A stretch of 64,000 nt of DNA from Massospora cicadina (GCA_022478985.1 JAKSZP010014947.1:1-64000); one strand, 5' to 3'; positions 45,709 to 57,793 are shown, counted from the first letter of the stretch. Translations and numbers: made by a program. The notes: generated by a model from the letters alone, not told the origin.

Positions 45709-46920
45709 ATGCTTGGTGCTTTGTATATCCTTGTTGGCTTGGCTTGCTCGGCTTTAAGCCTACTTTGCGCAGTAAGTTATTTTTACCCTTGGCGTATTCA
45801 AACAGTTTTTCTCACCGGTTGTTTTTACTAGGCTTTATTATTTTTAGGTTACTTGAAGCAACCTAGAGCCTCTTTGAAAGATGAGGAATTTTATTATCAA
45901 CCCGACGCGGGGAAGAAGGAGTCCGTGTATTGTATATCAAAGGATCCCATCGTCGACCTGTCGGTTGTAATTCCTGCCTATAATGAAGTTTCTAGGCTCC
46001 CTGCCATGTTGGAGGAAGCCGTTGGATATTTAAAGAAACGAGCAAGCGAAAATCTTGCGTTCAAGTTTGAAATCTTAGTGGTGGATGATGGAAGTAGCGA
46101 TAAAACCTCAGATTGTGCTTTAGATTTTGCCAAGCAGGCCAATCTCAAGAAAGAAGAGCTTGTTGTGTTGAAGTTATCAATTAATCGCGGTAAAGGTGGC
46201 GCTGTTGCTCAGGTATTCCAGCACTTTTATTTTTAGGGTGTATTAGGAATTTTATTTTTAATGTTCAACCTCTTGTAAAATTGCTTTCTCAATTTCTTAG
46301 GGAATATTAAAAGCCAAGGGACGAAATATTTTATTTGCAGACGCTGATGGAGCTACGCGTTTTTCTGATATTTCGCTTCTAGAGGAAGAACTTTCAAAAG
46401 TGCAGAGAAGAGGGCTTGGGTTAGTTGTTGGCTCACGATCGCACTTGATTAGTTCCGAAGCTGTTGTCAAGGTACTATATTTATTTTTCCTTTATAATAT
46501 TTTCAGAGATCCATCCTGCGAAATGCGCTTATGTATGGCTTTCACACATATCTTTATGTTCTTGGGATCAGGGGAATCAAGGATACACAATGTGGATTTA
46601 AGCTTTTTACAAGGGCTGCTGCCCACAGAATCTTTATCAACTTACATGTAGAAGGGTGGATATTTGATATTGAGACGCTCTTACTCGCCAGAATGTTTCA
46701 AATACCTATTTCTGAAATTCAGTTAATTGGCAAGAAATTGAAGGCTCCAAAGTATCTATAGTTTATGACGCTATCAGAATGGCCCTTGATCTCTTAATGA
46801 TCCGCTTATCCTATTTTTGGGGAGTTTGGAGAATTCGCCTGCCTATATCTTCACCGTCGTTATGTTCTGCCTCAACTCCGATCTCAAGTACATCAAAAAA
46901 GGTTAGTTGAATTTATTTTA
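45709..46920 (+). CDS. ALG5: Dolichyl-phosphate beta-glucosyltransferase, with a frameshift
   Basis: ALG5 moves glucose from UDP-glucose to dolichyl phosphate at the ER membrane; the product feeds N-glycan assembly. Exons: 45709-45771, 45832-46212, 46301-46471, 46507-46920; introns of 60, 88 and 35 bp, all GT-AG and phase 0. The first exon and start of the second give a hydrophobic N-terminus ([18 protein letters not shown]), the expected anchor. Glycosyltransferase family 2 motifs follow: [60 protein letters not shown]. About 342 residues, normal for the family. At 46720-46721 one base is missing relative to the family (ISEI, then [10 protein letters not shown] in another frame), either a real mutation or a sequence error. 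The end at TGA 46918-46920 could instead be a further intron donor. Confidence 0.88.
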
Positions 46921-49468
46921 ATTAACTGAGATGTAACGGTTGTTGTTAAACTTATAGACATTCAAGGTCACGAAATTTACTTAAGAAGTACCTTTTAACT
47001 GACTTGCTTTTTAACTACTGAAATTCTAAAGTTTTATACCCTATTAGTTTAAAACAAAATGCTTTAAAGTTTAATTCTAGACTTAGTTTTATATTGGGTT
47101 TTATATGATTTTGTGTTTTTCATTGTTCTTTAAAATAATTTATTTGGGGGCAAACAAGGGCAAGATTCTTACGCGAGGGTGTTCTTTAGATTTAACTTAA
47201 ACTGATTTCGAAAATATCTACATCTACCATAAAATTGTACATTGTTTAGGTAAGTGCTTTCGGTGAATTTTACTAAATATGTTTGTCAATGAATATTGTT
47301 CTGGAATTTAAAAAACGAAAATTTGACGCCATTTTTTTAAAATGCCAAATTAATATTTTTTGTGTAGTAAACATTGTTTTTAAATACAAAAAACTAAAAT
47401 CATTGTTTGCGTCCTAAACGTTTTTGGTTTTGCGGAGCTGTAAATTCAAAGCGTTTTCATTTTGAGTAGATGGTTTATCAAACTTTTTGTTGCGCGTTAC
47501 GTAAAAACTCATGCCAAATAAGCCTTTTAAATTGACCTTATTTGTTTATTTGCATACAAACTAAATTTAGATAAACAAATGTGTTTTTTTGTGTCTAGGA
47601 TTTAGGTTGAATCTTTACAATTTATGCTATAAACTTATTTTTTCGCTTATTATTAGCAAATACGTAAATTGTGAGTTGTAATAAAACTTGCATATGTTGC
47701 TTTATAATAAAATATAGATAGCGAAATAAGTAAATGATTTTACTATTATTTTTGAATTGACCTAGAAACTGGGTTTGATATTTTAGAATTTAGTTGGGTA
47801 TGGGTAGTACCTTATCCATATTGTAGAATCACGAATAACTGCCTATTACATGGTCTGAAGTTTGTAGCTTTATACCAAGCACTGGCTTACTGAGTCGACT
47901 ATGCATTTTGCAAAGTTTGTTTTGAGCCTTATATAACTAACTGGCAAAAGGCAATTTTGAAAATCATTTTCAAACAATTAAAGAATCTAACTTTCGCAAT
48001 CAAGGGTCGCTCAATAAGCAAGTTTAAACTTTGATTTTTACTTTACATACTAAAAAACTTTATGCTAATTTTAAGTAATAAATAGAACTTTAGACCATTC
48101 TTATTAAACCAAATTTGTTCTGAATGGCAGCTAATTTATACTAAAATAAAGATAATGTAATTTTATTAAAGGTAACGTTAAATAAATATAACTGGTACGG
48201 GAGAAGAGCTTGATTAAGGGATTGGGGGCGAAATTTGTTTCAAGGATGTTAGCAGTGTTATGTAAAGGTTACAAATACATAACAGTTTTATTAAGACACC
48301 TGATTATGACAAGAGGTGCATAATTCACATATGTAGTTTTACTTTAATGACAAAAAACTTTTACAGAAACATATACTTCCTTTAAGGTTTTTGTGAAAAG
48401 GTTCTTTACTCTAGGATTAAAGAGATAATAAGTAAAATCATATACCTCCTAATTTAGTTATATATTTCTGCTAAACTAACATAGCTATATTAAATAATAA
48501 GTAATTTTGGTACGTTATAAACTACAAAAAGGTTAAAGAAAAAGTTAACTGTTACCATGTTGTAAAAGAAGCTCTTGTTTTATTTTAATAAAGTAAAGGC
48601 TTAATATCCATACTTTTATTAAAGCAACGAGAGGAAAACATGCTTAGCAAAAGTTAGATCTATATGGGCTTAGCAATCAGCCTTACGTAATATATTTTTA
48701 TAATAAGTTAATAGTATATGTGATAGATTCAAAGTCTAACCGGTTATACATAATTTAAAACTTAGCATCGAATCTTCTAAAGGCAACTAAGATAATTCAA
48801 ATTCTATAACTTATTTAGGAGTTTAAGGTTTTATAATTTTGCCAAAATGCGAGTCTACATAATCGCTTGAATTCACTGCAACTTAAACAACTTTTATACA
48901 GTTAACTGATGGTCCATTAAAAGCGCAGTATACAAGCCAAAAGATATGATATGCTACTACTGATAATTACATCCCTGGTGAATTGAAACTGGTATGGAAG
49001 TAAATTGTTATATTTGAAAAGCCTCCATAAAAAATGGGTTCAAGTGGATAGTAACACAATGTAAATAGAGATAAGGAAAGCTTAATTATTGACACTTCAA
49101 TTGATATGTAAATAAGCCAAAAAATAAAGCAAAGAGTAATGTTACAAAGTAAGCAAGTTTGATTAATATGTAAAAACATGTAATACAATTTATTGCATTT
49201 GTATATGTATTTGATATAAATTACCTAACTGTAGATAGTTAAAACCCCTACCACAGTGAAAATCAATCTGGTAAAAAGGCTATAAAATTGATGTTAGATG
49301 TATTCAACTAAAAAGACCTATTAAGAGATAAAGGTTAGTACCAGTTATTAAAAGATGTATTTAAAAAAACTTTGGTATAAATTAAATATCAATTTAGACT
49401 GAGAAATATCAGATATAGAGTATAATAGCAAGCTTATCATATAAGCTCTACATATCTATATTACTTAA
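46921..49468. other. Host intergenic DNA downstream of ALG5
   Basis: About 2.5 kb of very AT-rich DNA. No conserved protein, no LTR and no RNA gene was recognised. The few ORFs (for example 48967-49188, -) are short and low in complexity. Confidence 0.55.
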
Positions 49469-49540
49469 GGGTGGTTAGCTGAGCGGGTAAAACTGCTTCC
49501 ACCCCTAGTGCAGGTTTTGAGTTCAAAACCTGTACTGGCT
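49469..49540 (+). ncRNA. tRNA-like Pol III module (SINE head or degenerate tRNA)
   Basis: TAGCTGAGCGGG (49476-49487) fits the Pol III A box and GTTCAAAAC (49521-49529) the B box, at tRNA-like spacing. But CAGGTTTTGA and TCAAAACCTG (49511-49532) form a long perfect hairpin instead of a T arm, and the acceptor ends do not pair. So it is more likely a tRNA-derived SINE promoter than a working tRNA. Confidence 0.45.
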
Positions 49541-49945
49541 AGAAAATATTCTTGGTGTGGTATATTTGTCCCAAGGTCAACCCACCTCGAATAATTTACA
49601 TATCTATATTACCATAGTTTTATAAACTACTAGAGCAAGGAACTGCCTCTAGGAATAAACTAGAGGATAATAGTAAGGAAATACTTTAAACCCTTTATTA
49701 CTCTAAACTTAAATGAAAACTTAGCAAAACTAGATTTTAAATCTAGAGATATAGATTAAAAAATCTTTAGATTTACATTCTGAATTTGGTATGCTTTTTA
49801 TTTATTTTCCATAAATTTCTTGTCATACCAATTTCTAAAACAATAGGGCTCTATCAGCTCATTTCCAATATATATAATTTTTTACCCTTATTTTCTGTCA
49901 ATAACTTATAAAAGTTATAGGCTGTTGGGAATCACAAGATTTGGA

Positions 49946-50018
49946 TAAGCCTGAGCAGGATTCAAACTCTATCTACTCTAGAGGAAGCAGAGAATCCTAA
50001 CCACTGTATCAAGAAGGA
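49946..50018 (-). ncRNA. Second tRNA-like module, opposite strand
   Basis: Minus strand: CAGTGGTTAGGATT resembles a tRNA D arm/A box, CTCTG-CTTCCTC-TAGAG forms an anticodon-like stem and loop (loop triplet TCC), and GTTTGAATCC resembles a B box. The acceptor and T stems do not pair, so it is a degenerate tRNA or a SINE head. It lies about 0.4 kb from the + strand module. Confidence 0.4.
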
Positions 50019-50065
50019 TATAAAATTATAAATAGGCAAAAGGAAACTCTACTTCCAGAAGGGCC

Positions 50066-50987
50066 TATAAGTCTTAGGGACCAGCCCTCGAAACTGGATA
50101 GGGTTCAGCACCCCTTCCAGATGAAGAGGGGCCCAAGGCTCCAGTGGACCCTCTATCACAGCTGGGTGACCTCACCCATGTGATTGATGAGCACTTGGTG
50201 ACAGCTTTCCTCCCCAAAGTCATCCTACTCACACCCCTTCCCCCTCTTCAATCCTTGTAAGATTAAATAGAAGGGGTCTACAGGGAGATGGCTCACATCA
50301 GAGGGCAGGGAGAGGGCCCTGAGGCCACCCACTCTTCAGGCAAGCCATAGCAAAAAAATGGGAAAATGGTAATTCCCAATATCAGAGCCCAGCCAGTAAT
50401 TTCCAGACTGGGGGAGCTGGTCCAGGCTGGCCTGCTTCAGAAGCCAGATCTGAATATGGCTCAGATCACAAACCTGGTTCCAAATGGTTCATATCATCAG
50501 GTTCAATATTTTGAAATGGATCCAAGAAGTTTGGATTATATGAGCCACCCAATTGTGGGATCAGCCCAAATTGCAGCAAACCTGATCCATGAACCCCTGC
50601 CTTCCAAGACAAATCTGGAATGCCCCAGCAGTGCAAACAGGCTGATTCAAGTCATTGGGACCCAGATTGGCAGTATCAATTTGGCTTGGTCTCAAGAAGT
50701 TGGAAAAATTTGTAAAAATTTTCTAAGCTTTTTCCAAATTGGGAGCCACCTTTTACCCCCCTCTGAGCCAGCCAACTGAATCCCTTTTTCATTCCCTGAA
50801 TGACCAATCCCCCAACACTTCCCCATGCCTATCACACCATTTAAAAGGCAACTATCCCCACAGAGGGCAGTTGTCAGTTCATTCTTTTTTGCCTTTGTCT
50901 AAATAAATCTGATAATCTGCCTAGTTTGCTGCAGACTCCATCTGCTTTAACACAACCTTTTAAATAATTCTTTTGATTGATCTGACA
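50066..50987 (+). repeat. Diverged family C-like 5' LTR (C3)
   Basis: It starts TATAAGTCTTAGGG where C1 has TGTAAGTCTGGGG, after a purine-rich tract. The U3 frame is recognisable: LGDLTHVIDEHLVTAFLP near 50150-50205. TATA-like TTTAAAAGG near 50841 and AATAAA near 50905. The end near TCTGACA is approximate. It represents a separate subfamily of C. Confidence 0.6.
50366..50779 (+). CDS. Second U3 frame of C3 (unknown product)
   Basis: An unbroken 137-residue frame in the position of the second half of the C-family U3 frame. It is polar, with NMAQITNLVPNGSYHQVQYF and GTQIGSINLAWSQEVGKI. Similarity to the 9020-9520 protein is weak. No domain is recognised. It lies upstream of the predicted promoter, so it would be expressed from a 3' LTR or as an extension of pol. 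Confidence 0.3.
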   Translation: MVIPNIRAQPVISRLGELVQAGLLQKPDLNMAQITNLVPNGSYHQVQYFEMDPRSLDYMSHPIVGSAQIAANLIHEPLPSKTNLECPSSANRLIQVIGTQIGSINLAWSQEVGKICKNFLSFFQIGSHLLPPSEPAN

Positions 50988-51360
50988 AAGCGTGCCATCA
51001 CCCAAATCCTTTTCCCAATGTTTGCCAACTGGATTATACAGTCACTTGATCCTGCCATGCAGCAGCAGATCATAGATGCAATCATCCATCCCGCCCCCAA
51101 TGGCAAACCCACTGTTCCATTCATATCCATGCATCCATTAAATGGAGGCCCTTCTGTTTGTTTGGGCGCCAAGTCCACTGAACCTGCTCCCCATTTGGAG
51201 CAGCCCCAAGGCATCCCTGGCCCGCCGCGCATGGGTTCAGCTTCCATAGCCACCCCTGCCACTGTGAACCCAGCTACCCACCAGCAGGACTTAGAGTGTC
51301 CCCTTCAGGGGAAACTTGGTCTCAGCCCCTCCCATGGGGTTTACCATACTTCAACCCATG
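50988..51360 (+). pseudogene. Start of C3 internal region
   Basis: An open frame to 51368 begins RAITQILFPMFANW and continues through a Pro-rich section. Its start resembles the short segment between LTR and protease in C1 and C2. Cut at 51360 by element B3; the rest is outside the window. Confidence 0.4.
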
Positions 51361-51931
51361 TGTTGTGATTCTAATATGACTGGATGATAATTGTGGGACA
51401 GCAGGGAAGAATTTGCAAAACATAGTATCAGTTATAATTATTTAAGTGCCTCAAGATGAGGGGATATTGTGATATAACAGGTTTTTATTGGATAAAATGG
51501 GTTTTATTGGATTGCCTCTATATAAGGTGATAAGGCAATAAGGCAATGTTGACATTTAACAAATATGAAGTAAATCACCCACATCTAGGGTGACAGAGGA
51601 TTAAAGAATAACAAGCTAATTCTAGGAGAATCAGCGGAATAGAATAGCCCAAGCCATGAGAAGCAGTATCACCTGAAGCCGCTGTATATAAGCAAGATGG
51701 GCAATTGAGAGAAGGGGGTTTTTTAGCGTAGAAGAAATGGAACAGCAAAAGGTAACTGTATTTATAAAAAATAAATAAAGAATTGGTTGGGGCAATTGCT
51801 CCTATTTTTAAGTATATTTTCAAGTGTGTCTGAAGGACTGACAATCCCCACATCATCTGTTTGTTGTTCAGTGGGTTCAACCTGTGCAAATAACCTGACA
51901 GATCCTAACAATACCATCCGAAATTATAACA
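51361..51931 (+). repeat. Family B 5' LTR (B3)
   Basis: Starts TGTTGTGATTCTAATATGAC, ends AATTATAACA; 571 bp, longer than the B1 and B2 LTRs. Confidence 0.85.
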
Positions 51932-51932
51932 G

Positions 51933-51950
51933 TGGTGCTCACTACAGGGG
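51933..51950 (+). promoter_or_regulatory. Family B primer binding site (B3)
   Basis: TGGTGCTCACTACAGGGG, one base after the LTR; identical to the family G site. Confidence 0.82.
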
Positions 51951-51959
51951 GCCCATTGA

Positions 51960-53295
51960 TCAACCACCTAACACTCCAGAACTACAGTCACCAGCCATGC
52001 CGTACACATGCTGTGTTGTTGGGGAATCTTCACGGAACACCGCACCAGCTGGATATGAGGAACTCAAAGTTACCTTAGACATGGTGCTCAAAAATAAAGA
52101 TGAACTTCTTCAGGAACGAGATGCTGTCATGCACCAGCTTGATATTATGTTTAGCCAAATTCAAATCTTGGGACAACAAAACAAAGAACTTGCTGAACGA
52201 TTGAATGATACTACCAAACAGCTGCAGTGTGCAGAACGAAGATTGACCAATACCTCTCAGTCTTCTTGCTGGGACACTGATGAATATCAAGCGAGGGCAT
52301 CATATGAGGATGAATATGATGCTGGTCAGAGCTACTACACCCAGAATGGTAGTACCAGATATGAATATGAGGTGGAACAACACTTCCCTCAAGTAATGGT
52401 GGTACCACCCTTGGCAGAAGGTCATGCTACCCCTAAAGTGGCAGATGTCCCAACTTCTGCTAATCCAGCTCCTCATTGAGAAACTGATTTTGGATCTCAA
52501 CCCATTCCTCAGTATGGCACAAAACCCCGTGAAAGGGATGAGGTGGTTAATATTGAGAAATTACCTCCATTTGACCGCAATGGGAACATTCATGGGTTCT
52601 TCAAATGGTTTGAGTTTGCGGCGGAAGGAGTCTCAGATAGACGAAAGGCTAAGTTGTTAACATCTGCCTTGGTTGTAGGAAGCGCCAATCAGCTCACCAG
52701 TTACCTCCCAAGTAGTTCTGTCACCTATAAGGATGTAAAGGATACCATACTCCGCCTGTTTGGGGGAACTTCAAAGATGTCACAGCGGAAAGCAGAATTC
52801 TTAATGATTGGATTCTGTCAAAATGAGACTCTCCTAGAGTTTGATGATCGATTCACAGCAGAAGCCCATGTACTGATTGGAGCTGGGTACTTAGTGGAAG
52901 CTGACATGTGCATCGTAATGACCTTCACAGTAAAGACATACCAAGAGCTTCATAATGTTATTTCGCCGCTTCTGAGGATGATGTACCTCTGCTCAAAATT
53001 GTACAGTTTTTGCGTCATGTATCCTCTAACTTTCCGCCACCCAATATGGAATGGAAAGCTACCGCCACTACTGCACCCTCTTATTCAAGAGAATACTCTC
53101 ATCCGCCTCCAGCTCCAATTAGTAATCCTTAGCCTTTCTATAACTCTGCACCTCATCCTCAGCCAAATTATACTCAACAGTTTGATCAGTGTCAATGGGC
53201 TGGCCATGAAAACTGTCAGCAACCCAGTTATTGACCAGGACCCAGCTATGCTGACCGTCAACAATCAGCTTACTGACCAGGTCCTGGGTATGCAG
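51960..53295 (+). pseudogene. B3 gag, part before A4
   Basis: The least broken family B gag. An open frame to 52479 includes a coiled coil (EELKVTLDMVLKNKDELLQE, about 52047-52245). A second open frame, 52543-53340, holds the capsid-like domain: IEKLPPFDRNGNIHGFFKWF, AEGVSDRRKAKLL, then FGGTSKMSQRKAEFL and ETLLEFDDRFTAEAHV. A stop near 52477 and a shift near 52980 separate the parts. The end is a Tyr/Pro/Gln-rich linker up to the A4 insertion at TGCAG. Confidence 0.82.
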
Positions 53296-53930
53296 TGTGG
53301 GATCCACCGACAGATGCCACAAATATTTCTCAATAATATATAAAACTTACCTTTTAAAATAACAAATAAAAGTATTAATAAACTCTTTTTTTAAAGTTTT
53401 TTATTTTTAATAAAATTGTGCGGGGCCAGCCAGAGAAAGATCCCCTATTTGATACTAGTATTTCATATTTTAACTAGTTTGAATATCGAGGCCATGGTAA
53501 TTTAGGGCTATAGTATTGAAAAGCTTAGTCATCCGAATTAGGAAAGATAGGCTTTGGCCTATCAGAACGAGGGAAAATATTCTGGGGTAGAACAAACCCA
53601 TGAGGTAATGATTTGATAAATTGCACCCAATCACTGGTGGGTAAAATCTTCTCACCTCGGGGGAGAGCAAACCCATGTGGTAATGATTTGATAAATTGCA
53701 CCCAATCACCAGCGGGTAAAATCTTCTCACCTCAGGGGACCTTGTTTTCCCAATGGGTAGGGTTCCACCGAGAATCCGCCAGGGTCTTTTGGCCAATGGT
53801 ACTCATATCCTCATTAACCTTAGTATTGTTAGAAGATCAGACATGTGATTGGACAATCATAGTAGTGGATTCAGGGGCATTTTTACCTCCAACATTCTTT
53901 TCTAAAAGTTGAGAAGGAGAATGTCTGACA
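53296..53930 (-). repeat. Family A 3' LTR (A4)
   Basis: 635 bp, minus strand TGTCAGACATTC to GGATCCCACA. It carries a tandem duplication of about 75 bp (units starting 53593 and 53668) present once in the 5' LTR, which explains the length difference. Confidence 0.93.
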
Positions 53931-56810
53931 TTGCCCCCCTCAAGAATGTTGGGGGGAGTGTAGGGCTGTAGGAAGCGGCCATGTACCCAGTTTATGGTAA
54001 CTCCTGTAGCCATAAACATTATAGAATACTCATTTCCTCTCTTATATGTTATGGTAAATGGCCCCTCCCAGATTGATCAAAGTTTGCCACTTTGAGGAGT
54101 TATGTGATTGTGTTAATATAAGACCATATATGACACTTGGAATGAAGGTAGGAGAGCCCAAAGCTCATTGGCTGCTTGGCCTTCTTTAGTGACCGTTTTG
54201 GCTAGGTTGGTTATAGCCTCTGATTGAAGCTGAATGATGCGGTTAGCTAACCTTCACATGGCTTTCTCAGGCTCCTCTCCACTATAGAAGACATCCTTAG
54301 CTAGAAGGACAGGTATGCCTGGTTCCCTGCCATACAAAACTCGGAAAGGGGACATTTTTAGAATCCGGTGATAGCTAATTTGGTAAGCCATAAGAGCACT
54401 AGGGAGATAACGATCCCAATGAAGGGGATCAGACGAGGGCATTTTCCATAAGATGGAAACTAAAGTGCTGTTTGCTCGCTCCACCATACCATTGGTTGAT
54501 GGGTTATATGGAGCTGAGAATAGTTGCTGGGCTCCCATGGAGGTAGCCAAGATTTTGACTACTCTGGAGGTAAAGTTTTTTCCACTGTTGCAGAGTAGTA
54601 CTTGAGGGCACCCGTGTTGATTGACAATATTTTGATGGAGAAAGGTTGCAGTGGCCTTAGCAGTTTGGGCCAGAAGCGCCACAGCTTCAACCAACTTCGT
54701 GAAATGGTCAATACCTACCAAGATATATCTGTTTCCACCTGTGGTATGAGGAAGCGGCCCTACTACATTCAAGCTCATGGTATGGAACGGCTGTTGCGGG
54801 GTAATAGGCTGATATTGGTATCTAGTCTTGAACCGAGACTGCTTCTTACATGTAAGACAAGCATCCAAGACTTCAATGATGGCTTCCATGATTCCCTCCC
54901 AAAAATACCAATCATTAATCTACTCGTAGGTTTTCTTTGCTCCTCCATGGCCTAAGGTTGAATGAGCTTCCAGGATAACAGGTACACATTCCGAGGGCCA
55001 TAGGTAAGGCAACCACTTCGCCCCTACTTGTTTATACAACTTCCCATTTTCTACTTTAGTGTTACAGGAGTGCTGTGCCAACATCCTCTGTACGGGCTCA
55101 TCCTCATCCTCCCAGTCATTTGGGGTCATTAAAAGATCATACAGCCACTCCGCTTCACTGTTATCTAAGTGGAGGATGGACAGCTGAGTTAACCCATCAA
55201 CATTCATGTGATGGGTTCTAGAGCGGTGTTCAATCTTCATGTCATAATGCTGGAGCTTTAGATCCCAGCGAGCTAACCGCCCCGTAGGGTCCTTCATGTT
55301 TTGCAACCATTTTAAAGATGCGTGGTCTATAATCACAGTGAAAGAGGTCCCATACAAGAAAGGGCGGTAATGCTTTACTGCTAGTAGAACGGCAAGACAC
55401 TCCTTCTTGGTAACACTATAGTTGCGTTTCGCCTTAGATAGCATCTTACTGAAATATGAGACAGGATGATCTACCCCTTTTTCATCCAGTTGGGCTAGGA
55501 TGGCCCCGACGGCGTAGTCTGAGGCGTCTGTAAACAAGATAAACAGTTTTCATAATCAGGATGCCTTAGGATAGGCCGTTTTTGTAGCAGCAGCTTCATT
55601 GTTTCAAAAGCAGCCTTCTGTTCAGTGCCCCATTGAAAAGGGATATTCTTCTTCAGTAAACGAACAAGGGGCTCGCTGAGTTGGGCAGACTTAGGGATGA
55701 ACTGATTGTAACACCCCATCATCCCTAGAATTACCTGTATATCCTGTAGATTTTTTGGGGGAGGTATTCTGGCAATCGCTTCAACTTTATCTTGTATGGG
55801 TTGGATACCCTCTCGAGAAATGGAATGTCTGAGGAAGTCTAATTTCTTTTGGAAAAAAGGTACACTTTGAACGTTTTAACTTGATATTTGAGTTTCATAA
55901 GCGTTGAAACACCTCCTTCAGGTAATCAAGGTGTTCGTTAAAGGACTTTTGAGAATATGGTAATGTCATCAAAATATACAATGACGCAGGTTAACTTAAG
56001 ATCCTGCAAATGTGATCCATCGCACGCTGGAAAGAGGCAGGTGCATTGCACAACCCTTGGGGTAATCGCGTGGGTTGGAAAAGACCTTCACTGCATATCA
56101 AAGCGCATTTCTCCTGGGCTTGGGGAGAAAGATACATTTTCCAATAGCCACTAGCCAAGTCCATGGCGGAGAAAAAGTTTGAGCCTGAAAGCTGGGCCAG
56201 GGCATCATCAATGCGTGGGATAGGATAGCTATCCTTTTTCATAAGATTATTTAACCTGCGATAGTCCATAACTATCCGGTGACCTCCGTTTTTCTTCTTA
56301 ATTAGCAAAAGGGGGAAGACCAAGGGCTTTGCTAAGTAACTAATAACCCCATATCTAATAACTGCGTAAGTTCCATCCTCATTTTTTGCTCCTCCACCTT
56401 TGACTTGCGGTAAGGTTTTGACATAATGGGATGGGCATCACCCACATTGATGAGTGGTACCATCCCTTCATGTGGCCATAATCATTGTCTGACTTTGAGA
56501 ATATATCACTATACTCATCCAGGAGAGTATGCGCTTTCTCCAACTCATCTGAGGTCAGCTCATCCGAGATATGGACGTTTGGTAAGGTACATACTAGGTT
56601 ATCTGTGGGCAGGCCCAAATCTGCCATCGAGCCAATGGAGTGGATTTGTTCAGCTTCCTCCACAGGAAGTAAAAACCCTCAGCCCACCTCCTGGTGCTTT
56701 CTTACAATTATGTCCTTTTCGGTGAGGTTTCCCAACAGTAGAGTAATAGGTCTCTGGTAGGCTGGGTCTAAAATGCCAGGCAATACCCGAGGCTCAAAAG
56801 GGCTAACACC
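53931..56810 (-). pseudogene. A4 pol: RT, RNase H, integrase
   Basis: RT about 55560-56680 with MDYRRLNNLMKKDSYPIPRI and YFDD at 55965-55976. RNase H about 54960-55537, starting MFTDASDYAVGAILAQLDEKG. Integrase finger (HSTLGHGGAKK; CLTC) about 54850-54960. The core has Asn at the first (54767-54769, SLNVVG) and second (54587-54589, CNSGKNF) Asp positions; Glu in GMVERANSTL is kept. It ends in the polypurine tract at about 53931-53950. Breaks near 56670, 56330, 55980, 55720 and 54900. Confidence 0.9.
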
Positions 56811-56818
56811 CTCAATGC

Positions 56819-57793
56819 TTAAGAGGTGTAGTAAACAGTGGCGAGGATTTTGAGAGTGATTTTCGTGTCTATCACTCGTTGTTCACCCGGCTTAATCACC
56901 ACCTCATCAGCCGCATAAAATGGAATACCTTCGATAGCATCCACTAAATCAGGCAATTTCTTTGTATTTCTCCCAGAGGTGGTATAATGTATAGGTAAAG
57001 CGGAAAGCGGGTACTCAACCATGTAAGAGTATTCATCCTTGCTGGGTCCTTTATTGGCCAGAACTAAGGGGAATTCATAATTGAGCAATGACGGGAACCC
57101 CTGCTTCATATTGATAATACCTTCATATTCAATCATAAACTGAGTACCTATGAGCATTTCATAGGCGCTGTTATCCAAAGCCACTGCGGGAGCTGATAGA
57201 ATAAGCTTCCCAATACAAATGGGAAGGGACAAGTAAGCGCCAAGTGCGCGGGTGTTGGGACTGGTGGTTCCAAATTCTTGGTTGTACTCCAAGTCAGGCG
57301 CAAGTTTGATCTTTTTCATCAACTTGGAGGAGATTACGTTCACCAGGGAGCCTGTATCCAGAATGGCCATCACCCAGAATTTTTGGATAACCACTTCAAC
57401 CTTTGTAAGTATCCCTCCAAAATTGGGCAATAACGCTAAGACCTCCTTGATTTGAAAAGTGGAGGTAAATTTGCGCACAGTCTCAGGGTGATTTTTCAGG
57501 ATGAACTGCATGGTATGGCCATGCTGGATAGGGCGAATAAGGTTAAACAAGACCTCATCCACATCGCTGGCAGTGTCAATAATGGCCGGCTCCCCTAGAA
57601 CTTGGCGGAGGTACATCTCCTCAGGTATGGTAGCCTCATCTACTCCTCCAGCGTCTAAGTGATTGTGGACTTCCACTTCAGCGGGTACTCCTATGACAAA
57701 ATAGCCAACCTCATCTGTACCCCCCTCAGAATCATCCCCAGGGGTATTGGTAACACGAGGTATTGGCATAAGTTGTTTAAATGAGTCAGGCAC
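56819..57793 (-). pseudogene. A4 protease region
   Basis: A 324-residue open frame with the aspartic protease motif MAILDTGSLVNVISSKLM (about 57320-57375), Asp intact. An acidic N-terminal linker joins it to gag. It is followed by the stretch before RT. It probably belongs to one gag-pol frame that is now interrupted at both ends. Confidence 0.82.

Noticed and set aside
46400..46651. An 83-codon ORF across ALG5 exon 3 and intron 3
   Set aside because: It runs through the 35-bp intron and leaves the conserved frame; the spliced reading matches the family.
48967..49188. A 73-codon minus-strand ORF in the host flank
   Set aside because: AT-rich, hydrophobic by composition, no motif, no supporting signals.
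49469..50018. Functional tRNA genes
   Set aside because: Acceptor stems do not pair and the T arms are abnormal in both candidates, so I list them only as tRNA-like.
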